Shown: positions 50,201 through 56,420 of the stretch, in pieces
Position numbering within the stretch: the stretch's first letter is position 1
Layout of the letters: each line of letters begins with the position of its first letter
From: Heliocidaris erythrogramma
Taxonomy: Eukaryota > Echinodermata > Echinoidea > Camarodonta > Echinometridae
Length of the DNA: 64,000 nt
NCBI GenBank assembly: GCA_025617745.1
Contig: CM046853.1
Span: 7,126,873 to 7,190,872, forward strand
Direction: 5' to 3'
The notes under the pieces: model-generated
Seen by the model: only the letters and a program-made list of their open reading frames with translations
Told to the model about the DNA's origin: nothing
Database searches by the model: none
Program-made: the position numbers and the translations under genes

Positions 50201-52180
50201 AAATTAAATGTTGTGATCAGTAACGTAATTGACTGACAGAGGCCACTGAAACGGTGGCGTTATAAAGCTCTTTGAAATCAAAGTTTCTAGGTTCACTTTC
50301 TGTGTGTAAAAACAAAAGTTCCTTCTTACTAGGCTTAGTCCTCAAAATACCACGAAGGTCCTCTGCTTTCTTCATTGTAAAGACGTCTATCAAGTTCATT
50401 CAACAGCATCGGAACAGCTAATTTATTTACCACTATTCAACATTCTATTCGGGGAAAAAGATTTGAGGTACTGTTTCCTCATGCTATTGATGCTTTTCAA
50501 GTGTTCAATTAAGCTCGAATCGTTCCTCGCTGTATGCTATATGTCTATGTCTCCCAAATGATCTATGAAATACTCCTACAAAGATGACCTTCGTAATAAT
50601 TTAAGTATCACTCTTTTGAAAGCTGATATATCAGTTTGGGTAATAATATATCTATATTTCAGGAGTATACCTTCTATTCAAATACCTTCAAGAACTTAAC
50701 TCTGTACTTCAATGTGCATTCGCTTGAGGCTTCTTATCTTTGATTGGTATTTCCTTCAATTTCCTATGCACTCCTTCAGTGCGTTATTAGCCTACTTGTT
50801 TGCAAGAAAAGGGTTCATTGACACCATGAAGCAAATTAGTTCGAGGAAGTTCTTCCAGAAGGGGGTTTGAAATAAATAAGCAATGTTTAAGTGCTAAATT
50901 GTCCGTTATCTTTGAAGTAACTGTCTTCTTTTTTCTCTCGACCTTTTTCCCTCCTTCTCTTTCCCCTTGTTTATTCTCCCCCCCCTTTTTTTTTTGGGGG
51001 GGGGGGGGGTGTGCTATACATGATTGCCCATTTTTTAATGTATTTTATGAGGAATCGCTTCTACAAGCTCTGCTTCTTTGCTGGTCTCTGTTTTCATTCT
51101 CATTTTCATATAACTAATCTAAATATAGTCTTCAATGTTGTCTTTTTTTTTCTTACAGCTCAAACGATAATGCTCATTATGTGCTTGTAATAGTCGAAAA
51201 TTTTTCTGCACGATAGTTATTGTTATATACTTTGAAATATGAAAATGAAATGAAATAAAATCAAAACCAGTTTGAAATCTTCTCATTAAATTTGTGTTCC
51301 ACATTAAATTATATTTCTTTCTCCAGGGTGGTGTGTTTCATAAAGCTGTTCGTAAAGTTACGAATGAATTTACGAACGACTGGAACATGTTCTTAGGTGC
51401 TATACTAATCAGATTCTCAATCATTTAGCACAAGAACATATCACCAGTCGTGCGAAAAGTCATTTGTAACTTACGAACAGCTTTATGAAACACCCCACAG
51501 ATGTGTCAAAATTTGTCCCATTAAAATAAAAATTAATAATAATAATAATATTCCGCTTTTATATAGCGCCTAATACATCGACGATGTCTCTAAGCGCTTA
51601 ATAATAACAGGTAGTCATTATAAATATTACACTTGTTACTAACAAGTCACAGTATAGACCTCGTTATATTCGGTCTCGGTGAAAACAGGGGAATGCTTCC
51701 TGACTGTTGTCGATGATTTTTCATCTGATATCATCCAATATAGGCGACATAGTTGATGTAAATGCTTTGAGTTTAGATATACATGTATTAAGCCTTGCTG
51801 AGCAGGGTGGGTTGGCCATAGTAGGTCCATGGTCATGGTCATCAGTTAACAATATCAAGATGAAAGTCTTGATATTTTATCCTTGATCATGAACCAGAAA
51901 TGAACCTAATAGAATAAACATCTCCCAGGTGATGATAAAGAAAACGTAAACATTGATCGAGCACTATAGCCTTGGAAAAGTTATCACTAAGATTCTTGAC
52001 AACAATCGTTATCTAGGTAATGAAAATATGCATTTCAAGCAACACCTGGGTGTTCCTAAGAGGTAACGTCGTGTGTACGATGCTTCAAGTCCAATTTGCA
52101 GAATTTAATGATGTGATTTGTTAAAGTTATTTATAATTACTCACCACACAGGAGAAGAGTATTCGAAACAACAGGTCCAT
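16363..52180 (-). CDS. DSL/MNNL-domain Notch-ligand-like transmembrane protein with 33 EGF repeats and almost no cytoplasmic tail (11-exon gene model)
   Basis: Predicted 1,627-residue type I membrane protein. The exons, in transcript order, are 52180-52145, 29628-29462, 28856-28706, 26489-26335, 25731-25581, 22605-22509, 21748-18241, 17884-17715, 17415-17235, 17053-16882 and 16458-16363. All ten introns are GT-AG and every phase joins without a stop. Domain order is signal peptide (about 1-19), MNNL (20 to about 165), DSL (177-218), EGF1-33 (221-1476), juxtamembrane domain (1480-1596), transmembrane helix (1604-1624) and a tail of about 3 residues. MNNL plus DSL is the receptor-binding module of Delta/Jagged proteins, so a role in binding Notch at the cell surface is inferred. 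Canonical ligands have 6-16 EGFs and a tail of 100 or more residues, so this is an atypical member. A decoy, cis-inhibitor or adhesion role is possible. Automated pipelines might call it fibropellin-like or notch-like from the EGFs alone. Exons 2-11 are secure in my view; exon 1 is less so. Confidence 0.85.
16882..17053 (-). CDS. Exon 10: juxtamembrane domain, second part, with acidic stalk
   Basis: The acceptor is TTTCCTAG and the donor GTAATT; phase is 2 in and 0 out. It encodes residues 1540-1596, beginning [18 protein letters not shown] (with an NTT glycosylation sequon), then a charged helix-like segment [17 protein letters not shown] and an acidic stretch [19 protein letters not shown] directly before the membrane helix. 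No lysine-arginine processing site is obvious. The acidic stalk would be the exposed region for any shedding. Confidence 0.8.
17235..17415 (-). CDS. Exon 9: juxtamembrane domain, first part
   Basis: The acceptor is AATTCTCCAG and the donor GTTAGT; phase is 1 in and 2 out. It encodes residues 1480-1538 with no cysteine. It contains a predicted amphipathic stretch ([15 protein letters not shown]), then a beta-like strand [11 protein letters not shown] and an NES glycosylation sequon. The KVVVIASS strand followed by GNP and then a TVVNDRPLS strand in exon 10 is loosely similar to the region between the cysteine-rich part and the membrane in Jagged proteins. That resemblance is from memory and is not secure. 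Confidence 0.8.
17715..17884 (-). CDS. Exon 8: end of EGF32 and all of EGF33
   Basis: The acceptor is TATGCTACAG and the donor GTAAGC; phase is 2 in and 1 out. It completes EGF32 with [13 protein letters not shown] and encodes EGF33 (about 1436-1476), [14 protein letters not shown]...[17 protein letters not shown]33 lacks the DxDEC calcium motif and has a longer loop between the third and fourth cysteines, as membrane-proximal EGFs often do. Confidence 0.87.
18241..21748 (-). CDS. Exon 7: giant exon with 30 complete EGF domains
   Basis: This exon has 3,508 nt, phase 1 in and 2 out; the acceptor ends CATGTCAG and the donor is GTAGAA. It finishes EGF1 and encodes EGF2-EGF31 and most of EGF32. 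Each of the 30 complete domains is exactly 38 residues (258-1397), so the DNA has a strict 114-nt period without net insertions or deletions. Nearly all begin with the calcium-binding motif (I/V/T)(D/N)EC, carry C-x-D/N-x4-F/Y-x-C-x-C (the Asp/Asn hydroxylation consensus), and many have C-x4-S/T-C (the O-fucose consensus) or NGT/NAT glycosylation sites. The expected role is a rod-like, calcium-rigidified stalk. EGF14-21 alternate between two subtypes, described as a separate repeat. Confidence 0.93.
19455..20366 (-). repeat. Four tandem copies of a two-EGF unit (EGF14-EGF21) inside exon 7
   Basis: Eight consecutive EGF domains alternate between subtype A and subtype B. Subtype A (EGF14, 16, 18, 20) has PCLN or PCFN, a third-to-fourth loop of the form DGIN-x-YTCEC, and mostly ends GxHC. 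Subtype B (EGF15, 17, 19, 21) has PCQH or PCKH, a xSTC or xATC segment, D(E/K)(V/I)(N/D)G(F/Y), and ends in F(D/E)G(T/I)xC. The unit is 76 residues or 228 nt. This is direct evidence that the array grew partly by duplication of a two-domain block. Confidence 0.8.
21749..22508 (-). other. Intron 6
   Basis: Non-coding, AT-rich intron between the EGF1 exon and the giant EGF exon. I see no embedded element. Confidence 0.6.
22509..22605 (-). CDS. Exon 6: EGF1 (calcium-binding type)
   Basis: The acceptor ends CTCTGAAG and the donor is GTAAGT; phase is 0 in and 1 out. It encodes residues 221-252, starting [16 protein letters not shown], which carries the D-x-D-E-C calcium-binding consensus and a C-x4-T-C O-fucosylation consensus. 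The intron cuts the domain just before its sixth cysteine, and exon 7 supplies THCE. It is the only EGF of the array with a near-private exon. Confidence 0.88.
22606..23240. repeat. Intron 5 segment with (AG)n microsatellite
   Basis: GA-rich sequence at 22655-22690 and a pure (AG)n run at about 23203-23240, with AT-rich DNA between. It lies downstream of the truncated LINE and has no coding capacity. Confidence 0.5.
23245..25451 (-). mobile_element. 5'-truncated non-LTR retrotransposon (CR1/Jockey-group LINE) in intron 5
   Basis: Minus-strand frames at 25451-24849, 24760-24101, 24132-23725 and 23770-23336 together give the endonuclease-RT linker, reverse transcriptase and C-terminal part of a LINE ORF2. 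Visible RT motifs are [69 protein letters not shown] and the catalytic FADD (in [11 protein letters not shown]), then [15 protein letters not shown] of the thumb. Frameshifts separate the pieces (near 24115 and 23750), a 10-bp tandem duplication near 23335 breaks the end, and the endonuclease is absent. It is inactive and shares the gene's strand. Confidence 0.85.
25581..25731 (-). CDS. Exon 5: DSL domain
   Basis: The acceptor is a T-rich tract ending TTTTTTAG and the donor is GTAAGA; phase is 2 in and 0 out. It encodes residues 171-220. The six cysteines are at 179, 188, 192, 200, 209 and 218, giving C-x8-C-x3-C-x7-C-x8-C-x8-C. Apart from the third-to-fourth spacing, which is about four residues shorter than usual, this is the DSL signature (CxDxxxGxxC ... 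C ... CxxGxxGxxC). The [10 protein letters not shown] segment corresponds to the CDDYYYGFGC-type receptor-contact loop, and VPGYRGTEC to the closing GWxGxxC. DSL domains are essentially confined to Notch ligands and their relatives, so this exon decides the family. Confidence 0.88.
25732..26334 (-). other. Intron 4
   Basis: AT-rich with ATA/AAT runs at about 25965-26070. No element recognised. Confidence 0.6.
26335..26489 (-). CDS. Exon 4: end of the MNNL/C2-like domain and linker to DSL
   Basis: The acceptor is TTATCACAG and the donor GTAAGA; phase is 0 in and 2 out. It encodes residues 119-169. [14 protein letters not shown] occupies the position of the conserved LLVEAWD strand of Jagged/Delta. 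The text then runs through [10 protein letters not shown] and the [11 protein letters not shown] segment, where Jagged has its IxxWQTL linker just before the DSL. The domain order and spacing fit a ligand head, although sequence identity is low. Confidence 0.85.
27290..27845. repeat. Three diverged tandem copies of a roughly 230-bp unit in intron 3
   Basis: The order 'TGGCAAgAAAACGtGTTcAcgTGACGCtGaAATTTgAcAAGGAT', then 'CACTACCAaCATGTCTA', then 'GTGAAAGCCAAATgTtAA' is found from about 27315, recurs from about 27537 and again from about 27745, with many substitutions; the last copy lacks the end. Capital and lower case mark the bases that agree or vary by eye. Confidence 0.55.
28029..28178. 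mobile_element. Palindromic MITE
   Basis: CTTGGCCCCTGTTTCACAA at the left is matched inversely by TTGTGAAACAGGACCCAGG at the right, with partial pairing continuing inward (CTTGTCATCAATTGCC against TGGCAAGATT and TTATTAATGG). Total length is about 150 bp, non-coding. Confidence 0.6.
28706..28856 (-). CDS. Exon 3: middle of the MNNL domain
   Basis: The acceptor is CTATTACAG and the donor GTAGGT; phase is 2 in and 0 out. It encodes residues 69-118, including the last MNNL cysteine (75) and the segment [20 protein letters not shown], where Delta/Jagged proteins have the loop leading to the conserved PFxFxWP strand. Here that strand reads [11 protein letters not shown]. An NTT sequence at residues 80-82 is a possible N-glycosylation site. 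Confidence 0.85.
28857..29461 (-). other. Intron 2
   Basis: Non-coding. A direct repeat CCCTCACGTATTCC occurs twice in tandem near 29338-29364. Nothing else seen. Confidence 0.6.
29462..29628 (-). CDS. Exon 2: end of signal peptide and first half of the MNNL domain
   Basis: The acceptor is CTCTCAG and the donor GTGAGT; phase is 0 in and 2 out. It encodes residues 13-67. The segment around [14 protein letters not shown] matches the first strand of the Notch-ligand N-terminal domain. The cysteine pattern is CC-x7-C-x3-C-x6-C (residues 42, 43, 51, 55, 62), and exon 3 supplies the next cysteine (75) after 12 more residues. Jagged and Delta proteins have the same CC-C-C-C-C order with similar spacing, which is the main reason for calling the domain. 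Confidence 0.87.
30118..30291. repeat. GC-rich repeat with poly-T end
   Basis: A GC-rich block (AGGGGCCTGGGAGCCTGGGG, then GCACCCCCCTGCAG, GTGCTGGGGGTGCTG) stands out from AT-rich surroundings and is followed by a run of about 24 T at 30268-30290. It looks like a dispersed repeat, but I cannot name the family. Confidence 0.4.
32008..32096. mobile_element. Small palindromic element, copy 1 (89 bp)
   Basis: The arms start ATATCGTCT and end AGACGATAT. The inner arms GAGCCAGATCGAAGGGCGTTA and TAACGCCCTTCTGGCTC pair with one 3-nt interruption. A related hairpin with the same GGAGCCAGAAGG / CGCCCTTCTGCTCC core lies at 61210-61265, so this is a dispersed family. Confidence 0.6.
32480..32831. mobile_element. 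hAT-like non-autonomous element
   Basis: The left end CTGGGGCGGATGCAGG and right end CCTGGATCCGCCACTTG are imperfect inverted repeats of the widespread CAGTGGCGGATCCAGG-type hAT terminus. The interior has several poly-G tracts and no transposase. The flanking 8-mers (TATTCAAT and TATGCGAA) agree only at 5 of 8 positions, so the target duplication is decayed or absent. Confidence 0.55.
38178..38412. repeat. (AG)n/(GT)n compound microsatellite
   Basis: GA repeats, a poly-G tract (38207-38219) and a (GT)n run (38315-38332) within purine-rich DNA. The long repetitive open frames on both strands are artefacts of it. Confidence 0.9.
41926..42240 (-). mobile_element. tRNA-derived SINE
   Basis: On the minus strand the right end begins TTGTGGTCTAGTGGATAAG (an A-box resembling a tRNA) followed after about 25 nt by GGGGCTCGAATCTCTGG (a B-box resembling GGTTCGANTCC). 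A short body then ends in GCGCTATACAAGAACCC and an ATT/ATC microsatellite (41930-41980). Head, body and tail in that order are diagnostic of a tRNA-derived SINE. It is not a functional tRNA, as no full cloverleaf follows. Confidence 0.7.
42495..42678. mobile_element. Palindromic MITE with GGGGTGTTGCAAG ends
   Basis: The first arm, CTAATGGGGTGTTGCAAG then AAAGTTGCAATCAATTGCAA, is matched almost perfectly in inverse at 42638-42678. Total length is 184 bp with about 41-bp arms. Non-coding. Confidence 0.7.
44715..44864. mobile_element. hAT-like MITE with 8-bp flanking duplication
   Basis: The left end is CAGTGGCTGATTTAAAG and the right end CCTGGATTCGCCCCTG. GCCTAGAA occurs at 44707-44714 immediately left and at 44865-44872 on the right, with 3 extra bases between the terminal repeat and the duplication. 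An 8-bp duplication is characteristic of hAT elements. The interior has a poly-C tract of about 16. Confidence 0.6.
45356..45455. repeat. (ATC)n microsatellite
   Basis: About 100 bp of CAT/ATC trinucleotide repeats. Confidence 0.9.
46425..46506. repeat. Short repeats of AACCTTCGGA
   Basis: CTAACCTTCGG, CGAACCTTCGGAA and TAAACCTTCGGAAAAACGAA follow each other at irregular spacing of about 20-27 bp. It looks like a small degenerate tandem array. Confidence 0.5.
46893..47395. repeat. Tandem duplication of a roughly 150-bp unit
   Basis: Copy A (about 46893-47050) and copy B (about 47063-47342) share TTTGAAATGAGA, TCATTTGGTAATCGTATAC, GGGTTGGTCCACCATTACTC and AATCAAAATCAAAATGAGGA in the same order. 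A partial copy C starts near 47358. Copy B is longer only because a 130-bp MITE (47130-47259) sits inside it. Confidence 0.7.
47130..47259. mobile_element. Palindromic MITE with CCTGGGCCCCGTCTTAT ends
   Basis: The terminal inverted repeats CCTGGGCCCCGTCTTATAA and TTTCATAAGACGGGGCCCAG continue into partially paired arms (AGTTGCGATAATTGCAACT). The empty site is visible in the neighbouring repeat copy around 46964, which confirms the boundaries to within a few bases. Confidence 0.75.
51327..51497. mobile_element. Near-complete palindromic MITE
   Basis: GGTGTGTTTCATAAAGCTG at the left is inverse to CAGCTTTATGAAACACCCC at the right, and pairing continues through TTCGTAAAGTTACGAATGA, CGACTGG and AACATGTTCTTA, so almost the whole 171 bp can fold into one hairpin. 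Confidence 0.7.
51531..51603 (-). mobile_element. LINE/SINE 3' tail fragment
   Basis: On the minus strand, TTAAGCGCTTAGAGACATCG, then GGCGCTATATAAAAGCGG and an ATT microsatellite. It is the same tail type as in the L2-like copy at 3165-3228. Confidence 0.55.
52145..52180 (-). CDS. Exon 1: start codon and first half of the signal peptide
   Basis: The minus strand reads ATG followed by 11 codons giving [12 protein letters not shown], then a good donor (GTGAGT) in phase 0. The start context is favourable (A at -3, G at +4). Joined to exon 2, which also begins in phase 0, it gives one continuous hydrophobic stretch ending at about VAG, a typical signal peptide immediately before the first MNNL strand. 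The reading frame stays open upstream to 52318, so a longer 5' start is formally possible, but only the ATG at 52180 puts the hydrophobic segment at the N-terminus. The link to exon 2 spans 22.5 kb and is inferred from phase and sequence character only. Confidence 0.6.
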
Positions 52181-53324
52181 ATTTTCCTCTTTGTTTGAAG
52201 AGGTGAAAACAATGGAGAGAGTATGAATCCAGTATTGAACCGTAGTGTGTTTACTAGACGTCCCTTCTCTGGTCTGCTCCTGTTTGTGTCTCTCTCCTTC
52301 TACCGGACGCGTTAGCACCGACTAATTTGATACCCTTTGTCAATTCACGCTAATACTTCTAGCGAGCTCCTCCGGAGCACCCACCGTAGTTATAACAAGC
52401 CCTGCACACTTCTCTCCTAGGAAAGTCAAGTTCTTGTTAGTATCAGTAGGTCTGACGTCATCACTCATGAGCATGCGTAGAAATGCGAGATAGTTAATAA
52501 AAATGATAGTGCGCGAATCTGATCCATAGAATGAGTTGGAACACAGATGTTGTCGTTGCACGCCACAAATTCACGGAAAGTTCGGTCTATGGGGGATTAT
52601 TTTGGCAGCAGGGAGTTGCCATGGTTACCATAAGCGTGTTGTCAAGGAAATAGACTGAAACATCTTTTCACGATGATCATGTGATATTTCCTTCTAGTGT
52701 TAGTATGGGATGATGAGTTAGAATATCTGGCTCAAACCCTCTCTCTCAAAAGCTGTGTTTCTTACATCCATATCAAGACTTGAAGCTTTCTTGGAATTTG
52801 ACTTTATTCCTTACTTTGCGATGGTCCATACACGGATTGAACGTCATGTACTCATGGCGATTGCTTATACATGTTACGTGTGAGAATCATGTATGAAGTC
52901 ATATATGGAATGAAGATCAAATATTTGTCACACTCAGATTTGTTTAGACAAATTATATTTGAAATACATGTATATTGTCTATGAAGTGAAAATCAGTGGC
53001 GTGTCTAGATCTTGGCTTCAGGGGGAAAAAACATCAGAGCCAATGTTGATTTTTTTTATCACTTTCAGGCCCTATTTGCGTCGAATAGGTTGTGGGACTG
53101 GGGAGGAGGTAGATCAGCCGCCGTTACTTTCACCCATCTATTCTTAATTTGCAAATTATTCAACTGATTTAATTTATTTTTTTCATCCATTTTATTGTCA
53201 TTGGCTAAAGAGAAATGAGTCAGCGTAGCGATCGAGCATTTTTTTTTGCCTCATCGCCTTTAGATTGAAAATGTAATTTGGTCAGTTTTATTCTTTATGA
53301 TTCATGCATAAACTATTAATATGA
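52181..53324. other. Upstream region of the EGF gene
   Basis: Contains the presumed 5'UTR and promoter of the minus-strand gene. I see no clear TATA box or initiator. A hAT-like end, CAGTGGCGTGTCTAG, lies at about 52993 without a matching partner. The 73-codon frame at 52340-52561 has no recognisable domain. Confidence 0.35.
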
Positions 53325-53423
53325 TTTATATGCACAGGCGTAGCCAGGATTTTTCAATGGGGGGGGGCAGACGTGAAGGATTTCATTTTTGGGGCGGTTG
53401 CGGGGCATGCAAAGCGTGCTTCC

Positions 53424-54660
53424 GGGGGTGGGTGCAGGGAGGGGGTTTCCCTCTCCTCCGCGAAGCGCGAAAGCTCTTACGTTTTACAGCAAATTTGAAA
53501 GATAACGGCTCGTAACACTTTATTTTTAAGGCGGAAAGTTAGTTCGACGCCCTGGCTGCTTTTCAGTTATTTGGACGCAATACTGTACTGTATGCGACAG
53601 GGGTGGGTACAGGAAGGGGGAGTTCCCCCTTCCCGCGCGAAGTGCGGAAGCTCTGACGCTTTAGCATCTTTTTTTTTTTAGGCGGAATGTTAGTTCACCG
53701 CCCTGGCTGCTTTTCAGTTATTTGGACGTAATACTGCACTGTATGTAACAGGGGTGGGTGCAGGGAGGAGGAGTTTCCCTCCTTCCCGCGCGAAGCGCCA
53801 AAGCTCTTACAGTTTTAGCAAATTTGAGAGAAAAATAAACGGCTCGTAGCAAATAATTTTTCAGGCGAGGGAGCGAAGCCAGTGGTGTATCTAGGGATTA
53901 TGGCGCCCGGGGCAAACAATGAAGTTAGGCGCCCCCCCCCCCCCCCTCCCCCGAGTGCCCAAACTTATCTACGTTATTGTACAACCGAGGCCGGGCGCAA
54001 AGCGCCCGAGCGGCAAATTTTTTTCAGTATCATGCGACCCATTCAAGTGCTGCCCGGGGCATGTGCTCCCCTGCCGCCTAGATACACCACTGAGCGAAGA
54101 GAACGACCAGGGGTTGGAGGGGGTATCCCCCTCCTACATCAGGGAAATTTTCAAAAATCTGTCCATAAAACTTGCATTTTAAAGCATCCCCAATTGGTTT
54201 TAATGAAAAGAAGAAATGCACGGATCTACGCCAATGGACGGAACTCCTTAATTGAGAAAAAGATGCGAGTGAACGAATTTTCTTCGATATTTTCGCACTG
54301 AAATTATGGCATTTCTTATTTCCTTTCTTCTAATCATTAAAGAATGTGATGATATTTCAAGATCAAACATCATGAATTTGGATAATTTTTAGTTTTAAGT
54401 TAATGTATCATAATTCTTAGTTATTTTATCCAAAAATATTGGGGTGATAATACAGGCCATCCCCCACCTAAAATGCTTTTTGCGATATATACCCCCATTC
54501 CCCTCCCAGGGATCGACACCCATGGTAACAGGGGTGGGTGCAGGGAGAGGAGAGTTATCCCCCCCCCCCCCCCCCCCTCCCTTCCCACCCGAAGCTCGAA
54601 AACTTTGACGTCGTAGCAAATTTTGAGAGCCAGATAACGGCTTGTAGCGCCTTTTTAGGT
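53424..54660. repeat. Internal repeats of the hAT-like element
   Basis: Units beginning GGGGTGGGTGCAGGGAGG start near 53424, 53599, 53751 and 54531. Each continues with TTCCCGCGCGAAGCGCGAAAG or similar, GCTCTTACGTTTTAGCAAATTT, and AACGGCTCGTAGC. Two of them share a second block, GCCCTGGCTGCTTTTCAG then TTATTTGGACG. Confidence 0.7.
53880..54092. mobile_element. Nested hAT-like MITE (213 bp)
   Basis: The ends CAGTGGTGTATCTAGG and CCTAGATACACCACTG are perfect inverted repeats. The flanks are AGCGAAGC (53872-53879) and AGCGAAGA (54093-54100), an 8-bp duplication with one mismatch. It is inserted in one of the internal units of the larger element, so it arrived later. Confidence 0.8.
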
Positions 54661-54787
54661 CTTTTTCTCTCACTTCCCCCGCTTTTTCGCTCTCGCCTTT
54701 TTTTTTTTTTAGTGGCGGAATAGGGGGGGGGGGGGGCATGGCCCCCCGGTGCCCCCCCCCCCCCCTGTCTACGCCAGTGTTTATATG

Positions 54788-56415
54788 TTGGAAGATATTT
54801 TATAATTTATTGCAATGACTGATATAAGAGAGACGTTCAAAACCTTTGAACTTTGAAGTTTGAATTATTTGTTCCACTTTTACATCAAATACAATTCAGA
54901 TTTTACAAGCATAATTGTCAATTTCAAAACGTACGCGTAAATAACTCAAATCAAACCTGATCCTTACCCAGGCCACCTGGTTGTGTCGGGTGCACAAGTG
55001 TCAATGAAATTATTCTATTCATTCAAGTTAAAGGTATGTACACTACATTGTATATTGTTTCTTGACTTTTTTCTTCTTTTCAAAGTGCCAAATAAATAAT
55101 AATAATAATAATAATTATCAAGTACAATGTACGGTATATAGGGAGATATATATAGGAACGACTAGCAAAATAAAAAAGAAGAAGAAAATGGTAAATAAAA
55201 AGCATTGCTTCTAAATGATTAGGCGCTCGTATAGAGTAACATTTTCGACGGTTGGATTCAAAACGTGTACTTCTATGGAAACAAATGTGAAGTATGTATC
55301 ATGTACGTGCATGTCTTATTTCATATGCTTTTGTGAGTGGTATATTCACAAGTCACCTTTTATCATGCTGAAGTAATTGTCGATTTGATAATCAAGCTTA
55401 ATTAACACATTTAAATGTCTTATGTCATTGTCCCGAATTACAATCAAACTAATGGGAATTCAAAACAAAATTCTCATGAAATTTGCTAGCCTAAGGATTT
55501 CCCTCGTTAACCTTGTATAGTAACCGTGACCTTGTCTAGTCTGTTCGAGTAAAGGAAATTGATAAAGCAAACGACTGGGTACCTGGGGCACTGCACTTAC
55601 AAGAAACCTTTAAACTCAGCAAACAAATATCACTTTCTACAGCCATTCATTATCAAACAACAATGGAAGTCCAATTGTATTTTGGAAATGACTGTCAATG
55701 GGTCACGAAGAAGCATTTCCAATTTTCAGTTTTGTTTGACATAACTTACCCCTTCAATGTTAGTTAATCTTACTCAATCTTACTACCGGAAGTTATGGCA
55801 TAGGATAAGGCTTGGTTGCGTCTATCTATGAGTCGAAGGACTGCTATTGTTTCCTATGTTCGACATGCCGATGGAAAAGTGTAGTAGCAGACTGCCAGAC
55901 TGACAAAGGATGATGTATTACTTCCTTAATTAATAGGAAAATCTGCCTTTTTGAAGGTTCAAAAAAAAATTTGCAATAATACCTAGATCACAAATTGGAA
56001 CTCTGAATCCAATTTTTATTTGAAGAGAAAAATATATATATCAAAAGGGATCCTAGGTTACAAATTTCCGATTGTGATATTTCAGATGAGCAAGTTATAT
56101 ATATCATCTTGTCAGGTTTTTTAGCTGTTTATAAAGTACTAATTGCTAAGTAGACATTTTTATAAACATCAGAGGCTAAGAGAAGACAGCGTTCCCTGAA
56201 AAAAAAAATCATAACGCATATTTAAACAAATGTTTTTGTGTGATGATAGAAAACGTGTATTGTTTGGGGGAGAAAACCTAATATCTGAATCGTACTCCAA
56301 ATTTGGCAGTGGTAGTATATATCAGTTTTATAACGAAGATACGAGATGTACATATATATTGTCAGGTCTCATTATATTAGAGGGAGATTTTACAGCCATT
56401 GAAATGAATGAATTG
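54788..56415. other. Non-coding DNA
   Basis: AT-rich with an AAT microsatellite at 55092-55113. No gene or element recognised. Confidence 0.4.
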
Positions 56416-56420
56416 TTTTG

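Larger units (their letters stand above)
29629..52144 (-). other. Intron 1 (about 22.5 kb)
   Basis: Inferred from the phase-0 join of the signal-peptide exon to exon 2. It contains no other supported coding exon; its contents are mobile elements and simple repeats listed separately. The stretches 33.0-38.1 kb, 38.6-41.6 kb, 43.2-44.7 kb and 47.4-51.3 kb hold nothing I recognise apart from AT-rich DNA, a pyrimidine tract at 34,060-34,165 and occasional short homopolymers. A long first intron is a common place for enhancers, but no specific site can be named. Confidence 0.5.
53333..54779. mobile_element. hAT-like element of 1.45 kb with an 8-bp target duplication
   Basis: The terminal inverted repeats are CACAGGCGTAGCC and CACTGGCGTAGAC (as read inward from each end). 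The perfect 8-bp duplication TTTATATG flanks it at 53325-53332 and 54780-54787, as expected of hAT transposons. No transposase is encoded. The interior consists of about four copies of a roughly 160-bp unit and one nested element (53880-54092). Confidence 0.8.

Noticed and set aside
52340..52561. A 73-codon frame just upstream of exon 1, considered as the first coding exon
   Set aside because: It has no signal peptide and no domain, and does not connect in frame to exon 1.
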